Shown piece by piece: positions 53,121 through 61,324 of a stretch of 64,000 nucleotides of DNA. Below the pieces are notes generated by a model. That model saw only the letters and a list, made by a program, of their open reading frames with translations. It was not told the DNA's origin and did no database searches. The stretch's first letter is position 1. The number at the start of each line of letters is the position of its first letter. A program made the position numbers and the translations under genes. This DNA comes from JAAYLC01 sp964636665 (GTDB lineage Bacteria > Bacteroidota > Bacteroidia > Flavobacteriales > Flavobacteriaceae): positions 1 to 64,000 of the forward strand of contig CAZWVT010000005.1 in NCBI GenBank assembly GCA_964636665.1. The letters are read 5' to 3'.

Positions 53121-53167
53121 ATCCTTGTTTAATCCCTACAATTGGTTTTTTATACAAGGATTTTCCT
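53121..53167 (+). terminator. Possible terminator of fabD
   Basis: ATCCTTGT (53121-53128) pairs with ACAAGGAT (53154-53161), separated by a 25-nt loop and followed by TTTCCTTTTTT. The long loop makes it weaker than the others here. Confidence 0.5.
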
Positions 53168-53276
53168 TTTTTATAAAACACCCTCCGATTTTATCGAATC
53201 CGGGTAAAATATTATTTGTACTACTATGCAATTCAGAAGAAAATTGAATCTCCGGGAATAAGATGTATCAAAACAA

Positions 53277-53311
53277 AAAAACTCCGAAAACAGCTGATTT
53301 TCGGAGTTTTT
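53277..53311. terminator. Bidirectional terminator next to the small CxxC protein gene
   Basis: A perfect 14-bp stem (53277-53290 with 53298-53311, loop CAGCTGA) has A and T runs at its ends. It begins 19 nt after the stop of the minus-strand 63-residue gene and can also stop transcripts from fabD. Confidence 0.9.
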
Positions 53312-53330
53312 GAAAGTTATTTTATTTTAA

Positions 53331-53522
53331 TTATCGGTCTATGCGGCAGTCGGAGCAATCTTTCACTTCTCCGTAATAAGTATCTCGATATTTGTGGATG
53401 GTTTTAAAAGGAATGGTCAAAAATGTTTTTTTAATATAAACTACATTTGTAGTCAACATTCCCATTTTTTCTGAATATCGTTTTTCTGTTTTTGTTTTTC
53501 GTTTCACTGAAACTAAATTCAT
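53331..53522 (-). CDS. Small basic protein with C-terminal CxxC
   Basis: I do not recognise this 63-residue protein with certainty. It is basic at the N-terminus (VKRKTKTEKRYSEK), has a central beta-like stretch (LTTNVVYIKKTFLTIPFKTIHKYRDTYYGEV) and ends in DCSDCRIDR, a CxxC that could bind zinc. Support for a real gene: an ATG start in AT-rich DNA with no competing frame, residue usage that looks like a folded protein, and a perfect terminator hairpin 19 nt beyond the stop. It lacks a signal peptide or membrane helix. Nothing in the neighbours explains its role. Confidence 0.6.
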   Translation of the reverse strand: MNLVSVKRKTKTEKRYSEKMGMLTTNVVYIKKTFLTIPFKTIHKYRDTYYGEVKDCSDCRIDR

Positions 53523-53652
53523 AATATATTATTTGTAATTTACAATTTGTACAAAAAAACAAAAAACACTTTCCAATGCCAAAAAAAGAACGTTAAACCT
53601 TGTTTAAATGCGTTTATATTCAATATTTTACATTTAATCTTGTTTTCAGTGC

Positions 53653-54672
53653 TTAAATTTTTCTAATCTTTTTTTCCCATTTCCAAGCAGATTGCAATGC
53701 CTCCTCCATACTTCTTTCTGCTTTCCATCCCAACTCTTTATTGGCCTTTTGAGTATCGGCATAAACGGCAACGACATCGCCGGGGCGGCGTCCTACAATT
53801 TTATAATTCAGTTTCACTCCCGTGGTTTCCTGAAAAGAATTAACGACTTCCAAAACCGAACTTCCTCGACCTGTTCCCAAATTGAACACTTCATAATTTG
53901 AAGTGTTTTTATTATTCAATAAACGCTGAAGCGCCACAACATGAGCTTTTGCCAAATCGACTACGTGAATGTAATCTCGGATACAACTTCCGTCTTCTGT
54001 ATCGTAATCATCTCCAAAAACAGACAAAACATCCCGTATGCCGGCAGCTGTTTGAGTGATAAATGGGACGAGATTCTGAGGAACACCGATGGGCAATTCT
54101 CCTATTTCTGCTGTTTCGTGTGCACCAATCGGATTAAAATATCTTAAGGCTATTGTTTTTAAATTAGAAACCGCGCAAGTGTCCCGTAGAATTTCTTCAC
54201 TTATTTGCTTCGTATTTCCATAAGGTGAAGTCGCTTCTTTTACCGGAGCGGATTCTGTAATCGGCAACAAATCCGGCTCCCCATAGACTGTACAAGACGA
54301 ACTGAATATAAAATTTTTAATTTCTTGATTTTCACATTCTTGCAGCAAATAAACCAATGTATGCAGGTTGTTTTCATAATACAATAATGGGTTTCTTACA
54401 CTTTCTTCTACGGCTTTGCTCGCAGCAAAATGAATGATTCCTTCGATTTCTTTATTTTCTCTAAAAAAATCAGTTACGTCGTTTTTTACTCGCAAATCAA
54501 ATTTTTCAAACTGAATCCGCGTATCTGTTATTTTTTCGATTCGTTGCAATACATCCAGCGAGGAATTAGATAGATTGTCAATGATAACCGGTTTAAATCC
54601 GGCATTGATAAGTTCCACTACAGTATGAGAGCCTATATAGCCTAAACCGCCGGTAACTAAAATTTTTTTCAT
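53653..54672 (-). CDS. galE: UDP-glucose 4-epimerase
   Basis: This 339-residue SDR-type epimerase interconverts UDP-glucose and UDP-galactose (or the N-acetyl forms). The NAD motif GGLGYIGSH (residues 8-16) and the active-site Tyr/Lys in SPYGNTKQ (near 148-156) are complete, with SSSCTVYGEP before it. The C-terminal sugar-binding region includes GRRPGDVVAVYAD. It lies 30 bp after the DegT aminotransferase gene on the same strand, suggesting a role in making surface sugars. Confidence 0.95.
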   Translation of the reverse strand: MKKILVTGGLGYIGSHTVVELINAGFKPVIIDNLSNSSLDVLQRIEKITDTRIQFEKFDLRVKNDVTDFFRENKEIEGIIHFAASKAVEESVRNPLLYYENNLHTLVYLLQECENQEIKNFIFSSSCTVYGEPDLLPITESAPVKEATSPYGNTKQISEEILRDTCAVSNLKTIALRYFNPIGAHETAEIGELPIGVPQNLVPFITQTAAGIRDVLSVFGDDYDTEDGSCIRDYIHVVDLAKAHVVALQRLLNNKNTSNYEVFNLGTGRGSSVLEVVNSFQETTGVKLNYKIVGRRPGDVVAVYADTQKANKELGWKAERSMEEALQSAWKWEKKIRKI

Positions 54673-54702
54673 GATTTATGATTTTTCTGGTTGGTTGATT
54701 TG

Positions 54703-55860
54703 TTATTGATTGATGTATCTTAATACGGTATTAGTTATAAAATCAATTTGTTCGTCATCCAGTTCTGTATGCATCGGAAGTGAAATAACTTCGTCGACTA
54801 ATTGATTGGTAACTGGAAAATCTTTTTCACTGTAACGTGTATCTTGATAAGCTTTTTGCAAATGCAGCGGAATGGGATAATACACACCGCAAGGAATTCC
54901 TTTTTCGGTTAAATATTTCACCAATCCATCGCGATCAATTCCGTGAAGTCTTAATGTGTATTGATGAAATACGTGTGTATTGCAATCGCTATAATTTTGC
55001 GCATCGCAGGCTGTACAATAATTCGGAGTGGTGATTTTTTCATTTCCGGCAAAGGCGTTCGTATATTTTTGTGCCGCCTGTCTTCTAGCTTCGTTATACG
55101 CATCCAAATGCTTGAGTTTAGCTTTAAGAACTACTGCCTGAATAGAATCCAATCGGCTGTTTACGCCAACTACGTCGTGATAATAACGTTTGTACATTCC
55201 GTGATTGACAATTCCTCTTAATGTATGTGCGAGTTCATCATCATTGGTAAAAATAGCACCACCATCACCATAGCAGCCTAAATTCTTTGAAGGAAAAAAC
55301 GAAGTAGCTCCAACATGCCCGATTGCTCCGGTTTTCTTTGTGCTTCCATCTTTAAAAATATAATCCGCGCCGATTGCTTGGGCATTGTCTTCTATTATAT
55401 ATAAATTATGTTCTTCGGCAATTTTCGCGAGTTCCTCCATATCGGCAGCTTGACCAAATAAATGTACAGGAACTATTGCTTTAGTTTTCGGTGTAATTGC
55501 TTTTCTGACAGCCTCGGTATCAATATTAAAAGTTACCGGATCTACATCTACCAACACCGGTGTCAACTGAAGCAGGGCGATAACTTCAACTGTTGCTGCA
55601 AAAGTAAAATCAGCAGTAATTACTTCATCTCCCGGTTTAAGGCCCAATCCCATCATTGCAATTTGAAGTGCATCCGTACCGTTAGCGCATGGAATCACGT
55701 GTTTTACGCCCAAATAATCCTCCAATTCCTTTTGAAATTCATGAACGGCAGGTCCATTAATAAAAGAAGTAGATTCAATCACTTGTCGGATTCCGGAATC
55801 TACTTCGTCTTTGATTTTTTCATATTGCCCTTTGAGGTCAACCATTTGAATTTTCTTCAT
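54703..55860 (-). CDS. DegT/DnrJ/EryC1/StrS aminotransferase (nucleotide-sugar)
   Basis: This 385-residue PLP enzyme of the sugar aminotransferase family carries the internal-aldimine Lys in FFPSKNLGCYGDGGA (K near 190) and the conserved EDNAQAIGADY (near 160) and NSRLDSIQAVVL (near 231). It transfers an amino group from glutamate to a keto sugar nucleotide, as in WbpE or QdtB, giving an amino sugar for O-antigen or capsule. The exact sugar cannot be read from sequence. It is paired with galE and lies next to the divergent waaA, all pointing to surface glycan synthesis. Confidence 0.93.
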   Translation of the reverse strand: MKKIQMVDLKGQYEKIKDEVDSGIRQVIESTSFINGPAVHEFQKELEDYLGVKHVIPCANGTDALQIAMMGLGLKPGDEVITADFTFAATVEVIALLQLTPVLVDVDPVTFNIDTEAVRKAITPKTKAIVPVHLFGQAADMEELAKIAEEHNLYIIEDNAQAIGADYIFKDGSTKKTGAIGHVGATSFFPSKNLGCYGDGGAIFTNDDELAHTLRGIVNHGMYKRYYHDVVGVNSRLDSIQAVVLKAKLKHLDAYNEARRQAAQKYTNAFAGNEKITTPNYCTACDAQNYSDCNTHVFHQYTLRLHGIDRDGLVKYLTEKGIPCGVYYPIPLHLQKAYQDTRYSEKDFPVTNQLVDEVISLPMHTELDDEQIDFITNTVLRYINQ

Positions 55861-55964
55861 AGCTCAATTATTAACGCTGTAAAAATACAAAAAGAGAATC
55901 GTTGCGGTGTGTAATTTCGGAGTTTGTAAATTCATTTTACGTAATTTTACCATATTTTATTAGC

Positions 55965-57215
55965 ATGAAAACCTTTTATGACCTCCTTATCGGACTCGTT
56001 ACTGTTACATTAAAGTTTAGCGCTTTGTTTAACAAGAAGTTGGCTGTTTTTATAAAAGGTCGAAAAAATATTTTTGACATATTGACTTCAAAAATTAGCG
56101 ATAACGATAAAGTTATTTGGTTTCACTGTGCTTCTTTAGGAGAATTTGAACAAGCTGTTCCGGTGATTGAAAAAACAAAAAAACTGTATCCTTTCCATAA
56201 GATTCTCATCACCTTTTTTTCTCCTTCGGGTTATGAAATAAAAAAAAATACGCCTCTTGCCGATATTGTTGTTTACCTTCCGATGGACACCAAGAAAAAT
56301 GTCCGAAAATTTTTAATACACGCACATCCGGATATGGTATTTTTCGTTAAATATGAATTTTGGCCGAATTATTTATACCGTTTGAAAGAACTTCAAATTC
56401 CTACTTTTCTAATTTCTGGAATCTTCAGAAAAAATCAATTGTTTTTTAATAATTACGGCAAGTTTATGAGAAAGGCGCTTGATGCTTTTACTTATTTTTT
56501 TGTGCAAAATTCAGAATCATTGCATCTGATTCATTCACTCGGTTATGAGAATGCAACAATTAGTGGAGATACACGATTTGACCGAGTTTCCCATCAATTG
56601 GAACAAGACAATTTTGTTGCAGGAATTGAAGATTTCACAAAAAACAAAACCTGTATCGTTTGTGGAAGTACTTGGCCGGAAGATGAAAAACTCTTATTAA
56701 ATTTTATAAATAATGCTCCGGAAACACTGTGTTTTATTATCGCTCCACATAAAATAAATACAGAAAAAATTCGGGAGTTTAGAAATCAATTAACCAAAAA
56801 ATCTGTTCTTTATTCGGGTGCAACAGAAGAAACCCAACTTCAAGAATTTCAGATTCTCATTATTGACAGCATCGGCTTATTGAGTAAGTTATATGCTTAT
56901 GCGGATATTGCTTATGTTGGCGGCGCTGCAGGAAATACCGGATTACATAATATTTTGGAACCTGCCACTTTTGGAGTTCCGATTGTAATAGGAAAAAATT
57001 ACGAGAAGTTCCCCGAAGCCACAGAATTATTAGAAAAAGGAAGTTTATTTTCAGTTGCAACTCCCGAAGAAACTTCGGTGATTCTGGAGAAATTAACTTA
57101 TGAGATTCCTTTTCGTAAGCAGGCAAGTGACATTTCACGGAATTACATCAAAGAAAATAAAGGAGCAACTGGAAAAATCACAGAATATTTAAAACAATAT
57201 TTCCCCGATTTGTAA
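55965..57215 (+). CDS. waaA: 3-deoxy-D-manno-octulosonic acid (Kdo) transferase
   Basis: This 416-residue inner-membrane glycosyltransferase adds Kdo to lipid A precursor, an essential lipopolysaccharide step. It has an N-terminal membrane anchor (residues about 3-25) and two Rossmann-like halves. Signatures are WFHCASLGEFEQAVPVIE (near 54-71), VKYEFWPNYLYRLKE and the C-terminal GGAAGNTGLHNILEPATFGVP (near 319-339), with the conserved HNILEP. I used the ATG at 55965; upstream in-frame codons precede a hydrophobic stretch that is not part of the family. Its stop abuts the convergent S24 gene. Confidence 0.93.
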   Translation: MKTFYDLLIGLVTVTLKFSALFNKKLAVFIKGRKNIFDILTSKISDNDKVIWFHCASLGEFEQAVPVIEKTKKLYPFHKILITFFSPSGYEIKKNTPLADIVVYLPMDTKKNVRKFLIHAHPDMVFFVKYEFWPNYLYRLKELQIPTFLISGIFRKNQLFFNNYGKFMRKALDAFTYFFVQNSESLHLIHSLGYENATISGDTRFDRVSHQLEQDNFVAGIEDFTKNKTCIVCGSTWPEDEKLLLNFINNAPETLCFIIAPHKINTEKIREFRNQLTKKSVLYSGATEETQLQEFQILIIDSIGLLSKLYAYADIAYVGGAAGNTGLHNILEPATFGVPIVIGKNYEKFPEATELLEKGSLFSVATPEETSVILEKLTYEIPFRKQASDISRNYIKENKGATGKITEYLKQYFPDL

Positions 57216-57974
57216 TCATTCTTTCTTATTCAATTGCTTTAGTTGCATTTTTAAGTCATCCATAGAAGCTTGCAATTGTCTTAACAAGCTGTTTTCTGAC
57301 GGGTCTTCGATTCCAAAAGTCAATTTGCTATTTACCTGCCACAATTCTTGGATTTCCGAAATTTTTACCTCGATGGGCGAATAATCCGGATTCACCGATA
57401 TCAACCGAATAGCATCCGGTTTATTTGTAATTTGCTGTAATTTCTTAACCAACACAGAATCTTTCAGCACCACGACATAAATTCGATTGTTTGAAATCTC
57501 TGAAACAGATGAAATAGATTTTCCCAATACCCAATCTTCGGGATGAATTACCGGAAACATGGAATCTCCTTCCACTTGGAATCCGCGATAAGTGGCATTT
57601 CTGAATTGCGGTAAAGGGATATTGAATTTCGGCAAAGATTGATACCAATCTGAATCCTGAACATTGTGCGGATATCCTGCAGCAGCTTTTTGATTGACCA
57701 AAACCATTTTTTCTTCTCCCTCCGAATCCAAAATAATAACTTTTGGAGTTACAGAATTTGTTTCCTTCTTAAGAAATTTTTCATTGCTTTTCCCAAATAT
57801 CCATAAAGGATTGATGCTAAATTTATCCATTAAGGTTGCAACTACGGCACCGCTTATTTTTGTCCTCCTGCGTTCGATATCGGCAGTTGTGGTTCCGATA
57901 TTTAATAATTTTGCAAATGCTTGCTGTGTATAATTAAGGCTTTCTCTAATTTCTTTAAACCGTTGAGCTTCCAT
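57216..57974 (-). CDS. XRE-S24 (LexA/CI-like) transcriptional regulator
   Basis: This 252-residue protein has an N-terminal XRE helix-turn-helix (about residues 5-60) and a C-terminal S24 peptidase domain with the Ser nucleophile in GDSMFP (S138) and the Lys in VLVKKL (K177). An Ala-Gly bond at 99-100 (KAAAGYP) sits where LexA and CI repressors cleave themselves. The layout is that of a self-cleaving repressor, but there is no prophage here. A coiled-coil-like tail (RQLQASMDDLKMQLKQLNKK) follows. The regulated genes are unknown; a stress-responsive role is inferred. Confidence 0.9.
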   Translation of the reverse strand: MEAQRFKEIRESLNYTQQAFAKLLNIGTTTADIERRRTKISGAVVATLMDKFSINPLWIFGKSNEKFLKKETNSVTPKVIILDSEGEEKMVLVNQKAAAGYPHNVQDSDWYQSLPKFNIPLPQFRNATYRGFQVEGDSMFPVIHPEDWVLGKSISSVSEISNNRIYVVVLKDSVLVKKLQQITNKPDAIRLISVNPDYSPIEVKISEIQELWQVNSKLTFGIEDPSENSLLRQLQASMDDLKMQLKQLNKKE

Positions 57975-58130
57975 AATTTTTGTTTTTCAAGATGGATAAA
58001 GATAGTCCTTAATTGGAATATATCCAATAATAAATTAGGATTAATTCCCAGTAAAAGTTTGAATGCAGTTACATTTCCAATTGCTTTTTTATTTATCTTC
58101 GTTTAATAGTAATCACCAAAAATCCAACCA

Positions 58131-58364
58131 ATGAAAAAACGAATCCTCTTATTTGCAACAGCTTCCATACTGATTATTGCTATTTCATCTTGCAGAGAAA
58201 CTAAAAAAGAAGGTCCTATTGAAATAGAAGTCAACGAAGAAGAACTCCATCAATCAACTAGAGAAGCTTTGGATGAAATGGAAAGAAGTCTTGAAAAAGC
58301 AGGAGAAAGAATTGAAGAAGCAGCTGAAGATGTGGAACGAGAAATTCACGATGCAACGCATTAA
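58131..58364 (+). CDS. Small acidic coiled-coil lipoprotein
   Basis: This 77-residue protein has a lipoprotein signal (LIIAISSCRETK, lipid Cys near residue 21) and then a single long, highly charged helix with heptad-like spacing (REALDEMERSLEKAGERIEEAAEDVEREI). It would be anchored to the inner face of the outer membrane or the periplasmic side and could oligomerise. I do not recognise a named family. It has a terminator directly behind it, which supports it being a genuine gene. Confidence 0.68.
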   Translation: MKKRILLFATASILIIAISSCRETKKEGPIEIEVNEEELHQSTREALDEMERSLEKAGERIEEAAEDVEREIHDATH

Positions 58365-58397
58365 ATTTATTTATATTCAGACTGATAATTAACTTTT

Positions 58398-58436
58398 AAA
58401 AAGCCTTTTTCAGTCAATTTTAGAAAAAGGTTTTTT
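58398..58436. terminator. Bidirectional terminator between the small lipoprotein and murB
   Basis: A 14-bp stem with one G-T wobble (58398-58411 with 58423-58436) has T-runs on both sides, so it serves both convergent genes. Confidence 0.88.
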
Positions 58437-58449
58437 AATTGATTCATCC

Positions 58450-59463
58450 TTAAAAAATATTCACTTCAGGTTCTATGTGGATTTGTGCAAATTTCCATAC
58501 TTTTTCCTGAATAAGATGCGCCAGTCCCAAAATTTCTTTTCCGGTGGCATTTCCATAATTGACCAACACCAACGCCTGATTTTTGTGTACTCCGGCATCA
58601 CCGATTTTTTTTCCTTTAAATCCGGCTTTTTCTATCAACCATCCGGCGGGAATTTTATATTCAGAAGTAGATACTTTATAAAAAGGAGCTTCGGGAAACT
58701 TTTGAATAAATACCTGAAAAGTTTTATCATCTACAATGGGATTTTTAAAAAAACTTCCGCTGTTTCCAAGTACTTTGGGATCGGGCAATTTAGACTGTCG
58801 AATGAAAATTACTGCTTCAGAAACATCTCTTAATTTAGGTTGGACAATGTTTCTTTCATCCAAAACTTGTTGAATAGCTCCGTACGCAGTATTAATTCGA
58901 TGATTTGTGGTGGTTAATCGAAAAGTCACATCCGTAATTACGTAAGTATCTTTTAATTCATTTTTAAAAATCGAATTGCGATAGGCAAATTGCATTTCAT
59001 TTTTATTAAACACCCGTATTTCTCCGGTTTTTCTATGAACAGCCGTACAACTTTCAAAAACATTGACAAGTTCCACACCATAAGCACCAATATTTTGAAT
59101 CGGTGCCGTTCCGACATTTCCGGGAATCAGAGAAAGATTTTCTACTCCTCCAAAATTATTTTCAATAGCATAGAGTACAAATTCATGCCAAATTTCTCCG
59201 CCACCGACTTTTACCAAAACAAAAGAATCGTCTTGTTGTAAAATTTCGCGTCCTTTAATATCGATATGAATAACAAGAGCATCAATATCTGAAGTCAACA
59301 ACATATTACTGCCACCACCAAGAATAAATAAACGTTCGTGAAGATTGCTTTTTAAAGCTTTTTTTAAACTCTCAACAGTTTTCACACTGATAAAATATCG
59401 TGCTTTAACATCAATCCCGAACGTGTTGTAGTATCTTAAGGATTTATTTTCCTCAACTTGCAT
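58450..59463 (-). CDS. murB: UDP-N-acetylenolpyruvoylglucosamine reductase
   Basis: This 337-residue FAD enzyme makes UDP-N-acetylmuramic acid, the second step of peptidoglycan synthesis. It has the FAD region LFILGGGSNML (near 44-54), NLSLIPGNVGTAPIQNIGAYG (near 109-129), the catalytic Ser S237 in GNSGSFFKNP and the C-terminal acid in EPEVNIF. The length and the presence of the C-terminal lobe match the E. coli type. Its ATG overlaps the stop of the aminotransferase by one base (TGATG), so the two are translationally coupled. Confidence 0.96.
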   Translation of the reverse strand: MQVEENKSLRYYNTFGIDVKARYFISVKTVESLKKALKSNLHERLFILGGGSNMLLTSDIDALVIHIDIKGREILQQDDSFVLVKVGGGEIWHEFVLYAIENNFGGVENLSLIPGNVGTAPIQNIGAYGVELVNVFESCTAVHRKTGEIRVFNKNEMQFAYRNSIFKNELKDTYVITDVTFRLTTTNHRINTAYGAIQQVLDERNIVQPKLRDVSEAVIFIRQSKLPDPKVLGNSGSFFKNPIVDDKTFQVFIQKFPEAPFYKVSTSEYKIPAGWLIEKAGFKGKKIGDAGVHKNQALVLVNYGNATGKEILGLAHLIQEKVWKFAQIHIEPEVNIF

Positions 59464-60653
59464 CAGTCCTTGTATTTAGAAAGTGCAATTTTTAATATTT
59501 CTACAGCTCGTAAAAGACTTTCTTTTTTTAAAACATAGGCGATTCTTATTTGATTTATTCCAACTCCCGGGGTTGAATAAAATCCTGCTGCCGGTGCTAC
59601 CATAACGGTTTCTCCATTGTCGTCAAAGGATTCCAATAACCATTGTGCAAAATCATCGCTGTTTTTTACCGGAAGTTCCACAATGCAGTAAAAAGCACCT
59701 TTAGGCTCTCCCACTTTTACACCCGGAATTTCTTTTAAAGCATTTACAAGTGTGTTGCGTCGGTCTTGATATTCTTTTATAACCTCATCAAAATAAGACT
59801 GAGGAGTTTCTAAGGCTGCTTCACTGGCAATTTGTGCAAATGTCGGAGGACTTAATCGGGTTTGAGCAAATTTTAATGCTGTGCTGATTACTTGTTTGTT
59901 TCGAGACACCAAACATCCTATCCGAGCGCCACACATACTATAACGTTTGGATACGGAATCTACTATAATTCCGTAATCTGCCATACTTTCTTCCTCAAGA
60001 ATGGAAAAGTGTTTTTTTTCGTCATACGTAAACTCTCTGTAAACTTCATCAGCTACTAAAAACAGGTTGTATTTTTTTACAATTTCAGCTAGGGTTTGAA
60101 TTTCTTCTTTCGAATAAAGATAGCCTGTCGGATTTCCCGGATTGCAAATTAAAATGGCTTTGGTTCGCGGTGTAATCAGTTTTTCAAATTCCGAAATCGG
60201 TGGAAGTGCAAAATTGTCATCGATATTTGATATTACCGGAACAATAGTTACTCCTGCCGCTGTTGCAAATCCGTTGTAATTAGCATAAAAAGGTTCAGGA
60301 ATAATAATTTCGTCACCTGTATCTGCAATTGTTGACATTGCAAACAAAAGTGCTTCACTGCCACCTGTAGTAACAATAATATCTTTTGAAGTTACCGGAA
60401 TGTTGTTTCTTTGATAATAATCTGCAATTTTTTTACGGTATTCTTCAGAACCTTCGGAACGGGTATATGCCAAAATCTCCAGATGGTGATTAGCTACAGC
60501 ATCCATAGCTATTTCCGGAGATTTAATGTCCGGTTGTCCAATGTTAAGATGATATACAGTCTTTTTTTCTTTATAAGCTTTTTCGGCATAGGGAGCCAGT
60601 TTCCGAATAGGAGATTCGGGCATGTTTTTTCCTTTTTTTGATACAGATGGCAT
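59463..60653 (-). CDS. Class I aminotransferase (aspartate/aromatic type)
   Basis: This 396-residue fold-type I PLP aminotransferase has the PLP Lys in DSVSKRYSMCGARIG (near 236) and the conserved NPGNPTGYLYSKEE (near 170) and VADEVYREFTY (near 200). It belongs to the AspC-like group in which specificity cannot be decided from sequence alone. It precedes murB on the same strand with one-base overlap. Most likely it supplies aspartate or aromatic amino acids. Confidence 0.92.
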   Translation of the reverse strand: MPSVSKKGKNMPESPIRKLAPYAEKAYKEKKTVYHLNIGQPDIKSPEIAMDAVANHHLEILAYTRSEGSEEYRKKIADYYQRNNIPVTSKDIIVTTGGSEALLFAMSTIADTGDEIIIPEPFYANYNGFATAAGVTIVPVISNIDDNFALPPISEFEKLITPRTKAILICNPGNPTGYLYSKEEIQTLAEIVKKYNLFLVADEVYREFTYDEKKHFSILEEESMADYGIIVDSVSKRYSMCGARIGCLVSRNKQVISTALKFAQTRLSPPTFAQIASEAALETPQSYFDEVIKEYQDRRNTLVNALKEIPGVKVGEPKGAFYCIVELPVKNSDDFAQWLLESFDDNGETVMVAPAAGFYSTPGVGINQIRIAYVLKKESLLRAVEILKIALSKYKD

Positions 60654-60748
60654 AACTTCCTAATTAAATAATGAGGGCAAAATTAACAATTTATTTATGT
60701 GAAACAGCACCATCAAACAACATTCCCGTATCACCGTAATTTTTCATA

Positions 60749-60776
60749 AAAAAACCGCTTTTGAGAGCGGTTTTTT
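60749..60776. terminator. Terminator of the DUF1573 gene
   Basis: An 11-bp perfect stem (60749-60759 with 60766-60776, loop TTTGAG) with A and T runs at its ends lies 31 nt beyond the minus-strand DUF1573 stop. Confidence 0.9.
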
Positions 60777-60807
60777 ACAGAATTAAATTATGAAAAACTA
60801 ATTTAAC

Positions 60808-61203
60808 TTAACTTTTCTCAAGTACGCTTGAAGGCTTGTTTTTCACTTCACCTGTAATTTTCAAGGCTTTCATAGACTCTTCAGCATTTGATATAACAGT
60901 GATAGTACGACGAATCGGTCCCACGCGGTTGGTATCGTATTTAACTTCAATTGTACTGCTTTCTCCGGGAGCAATTGGTCCGGTTGGTCTTTTTGGAACC
61001 GTACATCCACAACTTGATTTTACATCAGAGATAACCAAAGGTGCATCACCGGTATTGGTAAAATGAAATGTACGCAAGCCGTCATCACCTTTTATAATAG
61101 AACCGTAATCGATGGTTTCCTCTTGAAATGTAATTTTTGCTTGCTGCGCCTGAATACTAATTCCAAAAAGTGCAACAAAGGCAAAAAGGATTAATTTCTT
61201 CAT
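60808..61203 (-). CDS. DUF1573 domain-containing exported protein
   Basis: This 131-residue protein has a signal peptide (MKKLILFAFVALFGISIQAQ) and one DUF1573 domain (about residues 22-112) with the family hallmarks DYGSIIKGDDGLRTFHFTN and SSCGCTVPKRP (CGC near 68-70). DUF1573 is an Ig-like, ASH/MSP-type fold common in Bacteroidota; its function is unknown. The ATG at 61203 was chosen over an upstream in-frame ATG because the signal peptide begins here. The gene is divergent from valS. Confidence 0.9.
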   Translation of the reverse strand: MKKLILFAFVALFGISIQAQQAKITFQEETIDYGSIIKGDDGLRTFHFTNTGDAPLVISDVKSSCGCTVPKRPTGPIAPGESSTIEVKYDTNRVGPIRRTITVISNAEESMKALKITGEVKNKPSSVLEKS

Positions 61204-61294
61204 GATATTTAAATTTTTAATATTGCTAAAATAGAAAACTTTCAAATAATGAGCAAAAGAAGTCTGCTACTTTTTATATAATTCAATATATAGC

Positions 61295-61302
61295 TACTTT
61301 TG
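61295..61302 (+). promoter_or_regulatory. -7 element of valS
   Basis: TACTTTTG matches TAnnTTTG, 22 nt before the valS ATG. A TTTT at 61271-61274, 20 nt upstream, is one base from the -33 consensus. Confidence 0.5.
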
Positions 61303-61324
61303 CACCCATTAAAACTATTTTTGT

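Noticed and set aside
53216..53407. 63-codon plus-strand frame across the terminator at 53277-53311
   Set aside because: It runs through a perfect terminator hairpin and antisense to the better-supported 63-residue gene.
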